Shown here one piece after another: positions 8,613 through 16,492 of a stretch of 64,000 nt of DNA. A model generated the notes under the pieces. The model saw only the letters and a program-made list of their open reading frames with translations, was not told where the DNA came from and searched no databases. The stretch covers positions 558,001 to 622,000 of the forward strand of contig NZ_JAGISH010000001.1 in NCBI RefSeq assembly GCF_017813235.1, read 5' to 3'. A program made the translations under genes and the position numbers. How positions within the stretch are numbered: position 1 is the stretch's first letter; each line of letters opens with the position of its first letter. This stretch comes from Sagittula salina (GTDB lineage: Bacteria; Pseudomonadota; Alphaproteobacteria; Rhodobacterales; Rhodobacteraceae).

Positions 8613-9072
8613 ACCCGCTGAAGTTCGCGCAGATACGCAGTTCGAATTCATAACCTTCTCCGCCGGTGGTCAGAACTACTGCCTGGAAATCACGCAGATA
8701 AGGGAAATCCGACGCTGGACGCCGGTGACTGCCCTGCCCCACACGCCGCCCGACGTTCTGGGAGTCATGAACCTGCGCGGCGCCGTAATCCCTATTTTTG
8801 ATCTTTCCGCCCGATTCGGGTTGGGAAAGACGCCGGCAAACGAACGCAACGTCGTGATCGTTGCCGCAGTTGAAGGGACAACCATCGGCTTACTGGTCGA
8901 GTCGGTGTCTGAGATCCTCTCCGTCGAGAAGAGCGCCATCCAGGAAACCCCGGACATAAAGTCCGAGGCGACACGGCATAGCATTCTCGGCATGATCTCG
9001 GTCGATGACACGATGGTCCGGGTTGTAAACCTCGAGGCGGTCCTCGAAGCAGGCAAAGGGCTCGCCCTATGA
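8605..9072 (+). CDS. cheW: Chemotaxis adaptor CheW
   Basis: This 155-residue single CheW domain couples chemoreceptors to CheA. FITFSAGGQNYCLEI opens the fold, and LPHTPPDVLGVMNLRGAVIPIFDL is the characteristic central block. The ATG at 8605 overlaps the last eight bases of cheA, and GGAG within the cheA coding sequence provides the ribosome binding site; an in-frame upstream start at 8575 is less likely. The stop overlaps the cheR start. Confidence 0.95.
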   Translation: MSEPAEVRADTQFEFITFSAGGQNYCLEITQIREIRRWTPVTALPHTPPDVLGVMNLRGAVIPIFDLSARFGLGKTPANERNVVIVAAVEGTTIGLLVESVSEILSVEKSAIQETPDIKSEATRHSILGMISVDDTMVRVVNLEAVLEAGKGLAL

Positions 9073-9941
9073 CCACCGGCGACGTTGGCACCAGCGCGCG
9101 TGAAATCCCCTTCAGCGACGCGGACTTTCGCGCGATCGCCGATCTCGCGCAAACGGAGTTCGGACTCAATCTTGCCGAGAGCAAGAAGCCTCTGGTCTAT
9201 TCGCGCTTGTCGAAGCGACTGAAAGCGCGGCAAGTCGGGAGTTTCCAATCTTACCTCACGCTTCTTAACCAGAAGGAAGAGAACGCCGAACGGCTGGAGT
9301 TGATCTCGGCGCTGACGACCAACGTCACCAGCTTCTTCAGGGAGAAGCACCATTTTGACATGCTTCGCGATGAAGCCATTCCGCGGATGATCCAGAACGT
9401 TAAGGCAGGACAGCGGGTCCGAATCTGGTCCGCTGGCTGCTCCTCCGGGCAGGAGCCCTACTCGATTGCCATGACGCTACTCGAAAAAATACCGGACGCG
9501 GCTCGGCATAACGTGAAGATACTTGCCACCGACATTGATCCCAAGATCGTGGAACGGGCGCGCAACGGGCAATACCCTCTCGAAGAGGCCACGGGCATTC
9601 CCGACACCATGCGCAAGGCGCAGGTCGTCCCGGTCGCTGATCAGGACTTCCGCATTGGGGAGGAGCCGCGCAAGCTGATCACCTTTGCGGAGCTCAACCT
9701 CATGGACGCGTGGCCATTCAAGGGGCCCTTCGATGCCATATTCTGTCGGAACGTGGCAATCTACTTCAATCAGGAAACACAGCAGCGCCTCTGGGAACGT
9801 TTTCGGGAAATGCTGGTGCCGGATGGCTTTCTGTTCATCGGGCATTCCGAACGCGTGACAGGACCAGCCACGCACTCCCTGAGCGGAGTCGGTATTACCA
9901 GCTATCGAAATTCGGGGCCCGGCGGGCGGCCCACTGCATAA
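9069..9941 (+). CDS. cheR: Chemoreceptor methyltransferase CheR
   Basis: This 290-residue enzyme transfers methyl groups from S-adenosylmethionine to glutamates of chemoreceptors for adaptation. The N-terminal helical domain (about 15-85) includes SRLSKRLKA. NVTSFFRE (85-92) leads into the Rossmann methyltransferase domain with the SAM motif WSAGCSSGQEPYS (120-132), then DIDPKIVERAR and FCRNVAIYF. The ATG overlaps the cheW stop (ATGA). Confidence 0.95.
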   Translation: MTTGDVGTSAREIPFSDADFRAIADLAQTEFGLNLAESKKPLVYSRLSKRLKARQVGSFQSYLTLLNQKEENAERLELISALTTNVTSFFREKHHFDMLRDEAIPRMIQNVKAGQRVRIWSAGCSSGQEPYSIAMTLLEKIPDAARHNVKILATDIDPKIVERARNGQYPLEEATGIPDTMRKAQVVPVADQDFRIGEEPRKLITFAELNLMDAWPFKGPFDAIFCRNVAIYFNQETQQRLWERFREMLVPDGFLFIGHSERVTGPATHSLSGVGITSYRNSGPGGRPTA

Positions 9942-9953
9942 CAGGAGACTGAG

Positions 9954-10340
9954 ATGAGCTTGAAAGATTCTCTGCGGGTCATGGTGGTTGACGATATGGC
10001 CACAAGCCGTGGGCTCATTACCCAGGCATTGGACGACATCGGCATCAAGAATTACGTGACCGAAAACGATGGGCGGCGCGCGTTGGAGCGGCTTTCCTCC
10101 AACCCGGTGCATCTGGTTCTGTCGGATTACAACATGCCGGGTCTCGACGGACTCGGCCTTCTGAAGGCCGTACGTAGCCAGGGAGCGACCCAGAAGATCG
10201 GTTTCATCCTTGTCACCGGGCGTCCGACGCCGGAGATCGTGACGGAAGCCAAGCGACTGGGTCTGAACAACATGATCAAGAAGCCCTTCACATCAGATTC
10301 CATGAAGCAGTGCATCGAAAGCGTAGTGGGACGGTTGTGA
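9954..10340 (+). CDS. cheY: Chemotaxis response regulator CheY (second copy)
   Basis: This is a 128-residue receiver-only protein. It has the acidic pair Asp13-Asp14 (VVDDMATSR), phosphoacceptor Asp58 (VLSDYNMPGLDG), the conserved Thr (VTGRPT) and Lys (IKKPF). It is more like classical motor-binding CheY in its DYNMPG block than the first copy, but that is only suggestive. AGGAGACTGAG ahead of the ATG is a good ribosome binding site. Its stop overlaps the start of the next gene by one base. Confidence 0.93.
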   Translation: MSLKDSLRVMVVDDMATSRGLITQALDDIGIKNYVTENDGRRALERLSSNPVHLVLSDYNMPGLDGLGLLKAVRSQGATQKIGFILVTGRPTPEIVTEAKRLGLNNMIKKPFTSDSMKQCIESVVGRL

Positions 10341-10696
10341 TGCCAGAAGCAGGGACACAACTGCCCCTGAGCGTTGCGGCCGAGCGGGTCGCCGGGGAAC
10401 TGGAGGGGCTGTACGGCAACCTCGAGCGCCTAGAATACGGGCTCGACATGGTGTTCGTCCACACCTCCGAGGCACTCGGCGGCCAGACCATCACCATGCT
10501 CCAGGAACTGGACATGCTGCGGCAGTCGCTTGGCGCACTCGCGGATTTCCTGAGCCAACTGGCACGGGAGACCGATGCCACCGGCACGGTGGATACGGGC
10601 GCCGCGCTGCGTTGCGTTCCGTTGCGCGATATGGCCATCCGTCTCGGCGGCGAAGAAAAGAGCGGCCCGGTGTCCGGCCATGCTGAGCTGTTCTGA
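10340..10696 (+). CDS. cheT: Small helical chemotaxis protein with DxxxQ motif, CheT-like
   Basis: This is a 118-residue, mostly helical protein with no recognisable classical domain. Residues 13-75 form long amphipathic helices. They contain Asp58-Met-Leu-Arg-Gln62, which fits the DxxxQ motif that CheZ-type phosphatases use to dephosphorylate CheY, within LQELDMLRQSLGAL. S. meliloti CheT is a small che-operon protein reported to carry such a motif, so size, operon context and motif together suggest a CheT-like signal terminator. The gene lies directly after cheY2 (one-base overlap) and 66 bases before cheB. Without an alignment this is an inference; the motif is short and could be chance. 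Confidence 0.6.
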   Translation: MPEAGTQLPLSVAAERVAGELEGLYGNLERLEYGLDMVFVHTSEALGGQTITMLQELDMLRQSLGALADFLSQLARETDATGTVDTGAALRCVPLRDMAIRLGGEEKSGPVSGHAELF

Positions 10697-10762
10697 ACCA
10701 CTGAAACGGAATGGGCCGGCCGCTGTCGGCAGGGGAACCGCGTGGGCGGGGGAGAGGAGTTG

Positions 10763-11878
10763 ATGAAAAGCGTGGTTATCGCCATCCCGAACCCATACCA
10801 GGCACGACGCCTGGCCCGGCTGATCACCGAACAGCCGGATTTTCGGGTCACCGCATGTGCGCATGACCTGATGAATACCTACAATGAGGTGGAGGCCAGC
10901 CTTCCCCGTGCCGTATTAATCGCAGACACGCTGGCCGAGATGCCTGAATTCGAGGTGATGCGCGCTCTGTTTTCCAGCCTCGACGTGCGCTGGATGGTGG
11001 TCACGGCCGGCCGCGATCCAACACGCGCCGTCGGGATACCCGCGCGATCACCGCGCCCCCCGGGTAGCGCCGACCTTTTCACCATCGCGTCCGATGCACC
11101 GGAGGAGACGCTTCTGAGGCAACTACGCGCGCTGACGTTTCGGCCTCATTCTCGGCCTCCTTCCCAGCGCGTGCCTGCGGCAGACCTGCAAATCGGCGAA
11201 CAGGTGACGCTCCGACACCACCGACCCGAAGCCAATCAGACCGTATTGACCCATCGGCCCGGTGGTACGGGCCCTGCCTACGGCGGCGCCATCATTCTGA
11301 TTGGCGCCAGCACTGGCGGCGTCGATGCTTTGCTAAATATTCTAGGACACTTCCCGGTCAATTGCGCGCCCACTCTTGTCGTGCAGCATACCGGATCGGG
11401 GTTTGGCGCCAGCCTCGCGGCCCTTCTGGACCGCCAGTGTCCGCCACGAGTCGAACTGGCCACGGACGGAAAACCGTTGCGTCCCGGCGTTGTCACCGTC
11501 GGCGCGGGCACGCGGCGCCATCTCGTCATGCTAGACGGTCAGGGACGCGAATGTGGCCTGCAGGGGACGGAGGCCATCGCCGGCCATGTTCCCTCGGTCG
11601 ACCGGCTGTTCCAGTCCTGTGTACCTGTGGCCCGACGCGTCGTCGCTGCCCTGTTGACGGGCATGGGCCGCGACGGCGCCGACGGCCTGAAGACCCTGCG
11701 CGACGCGGGCGCCCGGACATTCAGCCAGGACGAAGAGAGCTGCGTCGTCTACGGAATGCCTCGCGCCGCGGCAGAGCTGGGAGCCGCGATGGAAGTTCTG
11801 CCTCTTGACCGGATTGGTCCTGCGTTGCTGCAGGCTGCTTCCACCCCGGTCCGGGGCACCATGGAGATCCCGAGATGA
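10763..11878 (+). CDS. cheB: Chemoreceptor methylesterase CheB with degenerate receiver
   Basis: This 371-residue protein-glutamate methylesterase/deamidase has a complete C-terminal catalytic domain (about 172-360): Ser183 in GASTGG, His209 in VVQHTG and Asp304 in GMGRDGADG. The N-terminal 120 residues keep the length of a receiver domain but have lost the acidic pair (IAIPNPYQ where VVDDS is usual). Asp55 lies near the phosphoacceptor position (LIADTLAEMPEFE), but its surroundings are not canonical. Activation by CheA phosphorylation is therefore doubtful. GGAGAGGAG precedes the chosen ATG; the stop overlaps cheD. Confidence 0.9.
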   Translation: MKSVVIAIPNPYQARRLARLITEQPDFRVTACAHDLMNTYNEVEASLPRAVLIADTLAEMPEFEVMRALFSSLDVRWMVVTAGRDPTRAVGIPARSPRPPGSADLFTIASDAPEETLLRQLRALTFRPHSRPPSQRVPAADLQIGEQVTLRHHRPEANQTVLTHRPGGTGPAYGGAIILIGASTGGVDALLNILGHFPVNCAPTLVVQHTGSGFGASLAALLDRQCPPRVELATDGKPLRPGVVTVGAGTRRHLVMLDGQGRECGLQGTEAIAGHVPSVDRLFQSCVPVARRVVAALLTGMGRDGADGLKTLRDAGARTFSQDEESCVVYGMPRAAAELGAAMEVLPLDRIGPALLQAASTPVRGTMEIPR

Positions 11879-12411
11879 ATGCACCGCATGAACACCTTAT
11901 CAACGTCATACAGGGCGACTACATGATCTCGGAGGATCCCTCTGCGGTGCTCACTACCGTACTGGGTTCCTGCATCGCGGTGTGCCTCTTCGACGCCACG
12001 CGGGGGATCGGGGGGATGAATCATTTCCTGCTGCCATCGCGCGAAGGCGCGGAAGGTGAGAACGTGCGCTACGGCGCGTACGCCATGGAACTACTGATCA
12101 ACGGCATGTTGAAGCAGGGAGCAGACCGCAGCCGCATACAGGCAAAGATGTTTGGCGGTGCCAGCATGATGGGAAACCTGCGCGACATCGGCGCATCCAA
12201 CGCCGCCTTCGCGAAAGCCTTCCTCGCGGACGAAGAGATTCCATGCGTAGCCGAGAGCACGGGCGGGAATTCAGCCCGTCGCATCCGCTTCTGGCCCACG
12301 TCAGGCCGAGTGAGGCAGCTTCTGGTGACCGGCGAGGCGGAACCGGTGCCGGTGGAGAAGCCCGCGCTGCCACCGCGTCCGGCAAAGGCCGAGGGCATCG
12401 TATTGTTCTGA
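11875..12411 (+). CDS. cheD: Chemoreceptor glutamine deamidase CheD
   Basis: This 178-residue enzyme deamidates glutamines in chemoreceptors and can bind CheC/CheY-P type phosphatases in other systems. Catalytic Cys33 is in LGSCIAVCL and His50 in GGMNHFLLP, with Thr27/Thr28 just ahead, as in CheD of Thermotoga. FGGASMM and the R-RIRFWPTSGRVR end are family features. It is the last gene of the operon; the ATG overlaps the cheB stop and a hairpin follows 80 bases later. Confidence 0.95.
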   Translation: MNAPHEHLINVIQGDYMISEDPSAVLTTVLGSCIAVCLFDATRGIGGMNHFLLPSREGAEGENVRYGAYAMELLINGMLKQGADRSRIQAKMFGGASMMGNLRDIGASNAAFAKAFLADEEIPCVAESTGGNSARRIRFWPTSGRVRQLLVTGEAEPVPVEKPALPPRPAKAEGIVLF

Positions 12412-12490
12412 ATGTGCCAACCGTCCGGTGGGCGATTGCGCGGAAATGCGGTCTTGCACCCGCACCAGCAAACCGACACCACCTAAGGAC

Positions 12491-12513
12491 GGACCCGCGT
12501 CGGGTCCGGCTTT
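12491..12513 (+). terminator. Probable terminator of the chemotaxis operon
   Basis: GGACCCG (12491-12497) pairs with CGGGTCC (12501-12507) around a 3-base loop. A short GGCTTT tail follows. The tail is weak, so termination may be incomplete or Rho-assisted. Confidence 0.5.
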
Positions 12514-12530
12514 GAGGGGGGCGACAGCGC

Positions 12531-14660
12531 ATGCGACAGGATTGGCCATTCACGCGGGACCTCTTGCTTATCGGCGGTGGTCATACCCATGCGATCGTGT
12601 TGAAACGCTGGGGCATGACACCCCTGCCGGGCACCCGCGTGACGGTCATCAACCCCGAGCCAACCGCGCCCTATTCCGGGATGTTGCCCGGCCACCTTGC
12701 CGGGCATTACAGCCGCGATGCGCTGGACATCGATCTCGTACGGCTGGCGCGCTTTGCCGGGGCACGCTTGCTGATCGACCGGGCCACCGGGCTCGACCCG
12801 ATTGCACGCGCCGTCACGCTGGCTTCGGGGCGGCGGATCGATTTCGATACCGCCTCCATCGACATCGGCATCACCAGCGAGATGCCACAGTTGCCCGGTT
12901 TTGCCCAATACGCGGTTCCGGCGAAACCGCTCGGGCGCTTTGCTTCTGCTTGGCGCGCTTATCTCGATCAGACCGGCCCGGCACAGGTGGCGGTGATTGG
13001 CGGCGGCGTCGCCGGTGCGGAGATTGCCATGGCCTTCGCTCACGCGATGCGGGCGCGCGGTCGTCCGGCCCAGGTGCACATTGTAGAAAGCGGGAGAGTG
13101 TTGGCCGCACTTCCGGAGCGCGCGGCCCAACGCCTCAGGTCCGCTCTGGAAACGCAGCGCGTCACGCTTCACGAACACACCAACGTAACCGAGGTCACTG
13201 CCGAGGGATTGCACACGGACAAGGGCGCGATCCCGGCCCGTTTTGTCTGTGGCGCGACGGGTGCGCGCCCCCAGGACTGGCTGCAGAACAGCGATTTGGC
13301 CCTGCACGAGGGGTTTGTCGAGGTCGGCCCCACGCTGGAGACCTCCACCCCCGGCATCTTTGCCGTCGGCGACTGTGCGCATATGGTTTCGACCCCCCGC
13401 CCCAAGGCCGGGGTCTACGCGGTCCGGCAAGCCCCCGTGCTGTATGACAACCTGCGCGCCAGCCTAGCGGGGCGGTCGCCGCGGCGCCGTTATGTGCCGC
13501 AGTCGAATTACCTGAAGTTGATATCACTGGGCGAGAAAGCCGCGCTTGGCGACCGCTTTGGATGGTCTTTCTCCGGCGGCTGGGTGTGGCGTTGCAAGGA
13601 CCGTATCGACCAGACCTTCATGAAGAAGTTCAGTGACCTGCCCGCAATGGAGCGTCCGGCAGCCCCGAAAGAGCACGCCGAAGGACTCGACGATCTGTTG
13701 CGGGGCAAGCCACTCTGTGGCGGCTGCGGCGCCAAGGTAGGGCAACCCGCGCTGATTGCCGCGCTGCAAGCCGGATCGGGTGACGCGATGCCGGGCGACG
13801 ACGCGGCGGTGGTGAGCATCGACGGCGCGCAGCTGGTGTTGAGCACCGACCACCTGCGCGAAAGCCTGCTGGACCCCATCGCCATGACGGAGATCGCTGC
13901 GCATCACGCGCTCGGCGATATCTGGGCCATGGGCGGTCGCCCTAAGGCAGCGACGGCGAACCTCGTGATCCGACAGGCCTCCGGGCGGATCGCGACCCGC
14001 ATCCTGCGGGAGATCATGGAGGCCGGCCGCGCCGTCATGGAAGATGCCGGGGCGGAGATCGTCGGTGGCCATTCCTCGCAGGGGGCGGAAACGACCATCG
14101 GCTTTACCGTGCTGGGCCGTTGCGACCGCGCGCCAATCACGCTGAAGGGCGCGCGCCCGGGCGACCGGCTGATCCTGACAAAACCCATCGGGTCCGGCCT
14201 CATCATGGCGGCGGAGATGATGGGTCAGGCGCAGGGCGCTTGGGTCGCGCAGGCCTTGAGGCTGATGACGGTCTCACAGCGCCGGGCATCGGAAATCCTC
14301 TCGGGCGCCCATGCCATGACGGATGTGACCGGCTTCGGGTTGCTCGGACATCTGCACAACATTTGCATGAACTCCGGCAGCGGGGCGGAACTCTGGCTCG
14401 ATGCGGTACCAGTGATGACGGGCGCGCATGCGCTGGCAGAGAGCGGACTACGCGCCTCCCTGCATGGCGAAAACCGATTGGTCATGCCGGAACTCCCCCA
14501 GGACGCGCGCCACGATCTGCTGTTCGATCCGCAGACCGCGGGGGGCCTTCTGGCAGCTGTGCCGCCGGGGGACACGTTGCAACGGCTGATTGACGCGGGC
14601 TATCCCGCCGCGGAAATCGGCGAGGTCACCGGCCAGCCGGGCTACTTGCGCGTGGTCTGA
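12531..14660 (+). CDS. selD: Fused pyridine-nucleotide flavoprotein and selenide, water dikinase
   Basis: This is a 709-residue fusion. Residues 1-about 385 are an NDH-2-like FAD/NAD(P) disulfide-reductase-fold domain: dinucleotide motif LLLIGGGHTHA at the N-terminus, a second Rossmann motif VAVIGGGVAGAE, and FAVGDCAHM near its end. Residues about 390-709 are SelD, which makes selenophosphate from selenide and ATP. Cys399 and Lys402 (CGGCGAK) match catalytic Cys17/Lys20 of E. coli SelD, and GDDAAVV and DVTGFGLLGHL are SelD motifs. The flavoprotein half may reduce a selenium species and hand selenide to SelD; this is inferred. The adjacent convergent gene mnmH uses selenophosphate. Confidence 0.93.
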   Translation: MRQDWPFTRDLLLIGGGHTHAIVLKRWGMTPLPGTRVTVINPEPTAPYSGMLPGHLAGHYSRDALDIDLVRLARFAGARLLIDRATGLDPIARAVTLASGRRIDFDTASIDIGITSEMPQLPGFAQYAVPAKPLGRFASAWRAYLDQTGPAQVAVIGGGVAGAEIAMAFAHAMRARGRPAQVHIVESGRVLAALPERAAQRLRSALETQRVTLHEHTNVTEVTAEGLHTDKGAIPARFVCGATGARPQDWLQNSDLALHEGFVEVGPTLETSTPGIFAVGDCAHMVSTPRPKAGVYAVRQAPVLYDNLRASLAGRSPRRRYVPQSNYLKLISLGEKAALGDRFGWSFSGGWVWRCKDRIDQTFMKKFSDLPAMERPAAPKEHAEGLDDLLRGKPLCGGCGAKVGQPALIAALQAGSGDAMPGDDAAVVSIDGAQLVLSTDHLRESLLDPIAMTEIAAHHALGDIWAMGGRPKAATANLVIRQASGRIATRILREIMEAGRAVMEDAGAEIVGGHSSQGAETTIGFTVLGRCDRAPITLKGARPGDRLILTKPIGSGLIMAAEMMGQAQGAWVAQALRLMTVSQRRASEILSGAHAMTDVTGFGLLGHLHNICMNSGSGAELWLDAVPVMTGAHALAESGLRASLHGENRLVMPELPQDARHDLLFDPQTAGGLLAAVPPGDTLQRLIDAGYPAAEIGEVTGQPGYLRVV

Positions 14661-15709
14661 ACCCGCTCCAGGCGCGCGGCGATGCGGTTGGCGAGCGCCT
14701 CCAGCGCGGCATCGTCCAACGTGGGGGTCTCGAACCGTTCCAGAATCGTCGGCGCAATCGCCTGCATCGCCTTCCGATAAGCCGGATCGTAGTGATCAGC
14801 AGCCAAGGTGCGGCAAAGCGCCTCCGTCTCCCCGGCCGCGCTCAGGCGGCACCATTCATCCACCAAGTCATGACCGCGATGGAAGCGCAGCGGTTTCAGC
14901 TTCGCCGCAAGCGCCTCCGGATCGGCTAGGATGTCGGCATAGGCCGCCGCCAGGTATCGCGCGCGCGCGCCTAGTGGCACCTCCAGTTCCAGCCACGGCG
15001 CCGCCTTCATAGCCTCCCAGACTGAGGGGGGGAGGTTCAGTTCGCCGATCTTTGAACTCTCGGCCTCCACCAGTACAGGCCGCCCGGGGTCGAACGTATG
15101 CAGCGCCTGCGCCAATCGGGTTTCGAACGCCTTCTGCGCCGGCTGCCCTCCTGGCATGCCCCCCAACAACGAGCCGCGGTGATGGGCCAGCGCCTCGAGG
15201 TCCAGCACCTGCACGCCGCGCGCCGCGATCAGTGGCAGAAGCGCGGTCTTGGCGGTACCGGTGTAGCCACCCAGTTGCACCATGGCAAAAGGCAGGAGCC
15301 GGTCATAGAGATAGTCTTTCACCAACCGCCGGAAGGTCCGATACCCGCCCTGCACCACGTCTGATCGCCAGCCGATCTCCTTCAGCATCCAAGCAAAAGT
15401 CCCCGACCGCTGCCCGCCGCGCCAGCAATAGACCAGCGGACGCCACGCCCCGTCATGCTCCGCCAGCGGCCCCGATACGTGCCTTGCGGCGTTCTCGAAG
15501 ACCAGCGCGGCTCCCAGCTTGCGCGCCTTGAAGGGGCTTTCCTGCTTGTAGATCGTCCCCACGTGGGCCCGCTCCTCGTTATCGAGGACCGGCAGGTTAA
15601 TCGCGCCGGGCACATGATCCTCGGCGAATTCCGCGGGGCTCCGCACGTCGATGACCGTGTCAAAGCCGTGATCGAATATCTCGGAGAGCGTTTTCGGGGT
15701 GAGTGTCAT
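14642..15709 (-). CDS. mnmH: tRNA 2-selenouridine synthase
   Basis: This 355-residue enzyme (also SelU/YbbB) replaces sulfur by selenium at the wobble 2-thiouridine of certain tRNAs through a geranylated intermediate. The N-terminal rhodanese domain carries Cys95 in YCWRGGQRS. The P-loop domain starts with GGYTGTAKT (147-155), where Ala153 replaces the usual Gly before Lys. It converges on selD, and their 3' ends overlap by 19 bases on opposite strands. No selA, selB or selC was seen here, so the pathway visible in the window serves tRNA modification. Confidence 0.93.
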   Translation of the reverse strand: MTLTPKTLSEIFDHGFDTVIDVRSPAEFAEDHVPGAINLPVLDNEERAHVGTIYKQESPFKARKLGAALVFENAARHVSGPLAEHDGAWRPLVYCWRGGQRSGTFAWMLKEIGWRSDVVQGGYRTFRRLVKDYLYDRLLPFAMVQLGGYTGTAKTALLPLIAARGVQVLDLEALAHHRGSLLGGMPGGQPAQKAFETRLAQALHTFDPGRPVLVEAESSKIGELNLPPSVWEAMKAAPWLELEVPLGARARYLAAAYADILADPEALAAKLKPLRFHRGHDLVDEWCRLSAAGETEALCRTLAADHYDPAYRKAMQAIAPTILERFETPTLDDAALEALANRIAARLERVQTTRK

Positions 15710-15844
15710 GGCCCCCTGATAGCCCTTCGCGGCCGCCCGCGAAAGGCTTTGCAGGCGGGATAAAAAAGCTGAATTTAGCTCTGGACACCGGTTTGTGGCT
15801 CAGCTATTCCGCCACCACCCGAGGGGCAGCGCCCTTCACCCAGT

Positions 15845-15919
15845 GCCCGGGTAGCTCAGGGGTAGAGCAGTGGATTGAAAATCCTCGTGTCGGTGGTTCG
15901 ATTCCGCCCCCGGGCACCA
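15845..15919 (+). tRNA. tRNA-Phe (anticodon GAA)
   Basis: The cloverleaf is complete. The acceptor stem GCCCGGG pairs with CCCGGGC (15909-15915) and CCA is encoded (15917-15919). The D arm holds AGCTCAGGGGTAGAGC. The anticodon loop is TTGAAAA, and the T arm contains GGTTCGATTCC. One mismatch is seen in the anticodon stem. No integrase or repeated 3' end that would mark an integrated element was found nearby. Confidence 0.95.
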
Positions 15920-16492
15920 TTTGCTTCGCTAAGCTATTGGAAAACCTCAGCTTTGACTTGATCTTGCAGAGGCGAAGACCACGATCACCCCGACTTCTGT
16001 TCCGTTTTCATTTGTGATGGCCGGAATCTTCTACTTCGGCCGTCGTGCTCCCCGGGAACTGTGGCACCGCTATTCGTCCTCCAGGGTCTCGTACTCGCTG
16101 CGGACCCTATGAGCCGTGGTCGCGGCCTCCCGGGCCATCGTCGTCACATGCGGGCGGCCGCATCGTGTTGGGAAGTTTGGGCGCGATTGGTTTCTGTGGG
16201 GTGGCACCACATGTCCGGGGCGGGACAGGCGGTCGGTCCTCGGGTGCCGGTTCTGGGGCCAATCGGCGGCGTCTGCCGTGCGCTCTGTATACCGGCGCCT
16301 CTTTTTCACCTTCTACCAAGGGGGCTGCTCGGCCCTTTCGCGAGGGTGCCGGGTCGGAACCGTGGCTGCGCGTCGGCGCGGGCCTTGTGAACAGGGCTGA
16401 AGAGATCTTCTGGCGAAAGTCGGCCACCCGTTCGCGTGGCCCATTCAGCCCCGCCGCGATCCGGCTTGACCCGGCAGAGCGGGCCGGGGCGG
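15920..16492. other. Non-coding gap after tRNA-Phe
   Basis: Several frames stay open through 16045-16430 on both strands. None has a convincing ribosome binding site, domain or natural codon pattern, and they overlap each other fully. Compared with known structural RNAs (tmRNA, RNase P RNA, SRP RNA), I recognise no diagnostic motif. A short hairpin (GGCCG...CGGCC) lies at about 16020-16043. I see nothing else. Confidence 0.5.

Noticed and set aside
16061..16427. Overlapping open frames of about 95-110 codons between tRNA-Phe and gdh
   Set aside because: Three frames on both strands overlap, and no frame shows a ribosome binding site or family resemblance.
15845..16492. Integrated element at tRNA-Phe
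   Set aside because: No integrase, no direct repeat of the tRNA 3' end and no change of gene style were found.
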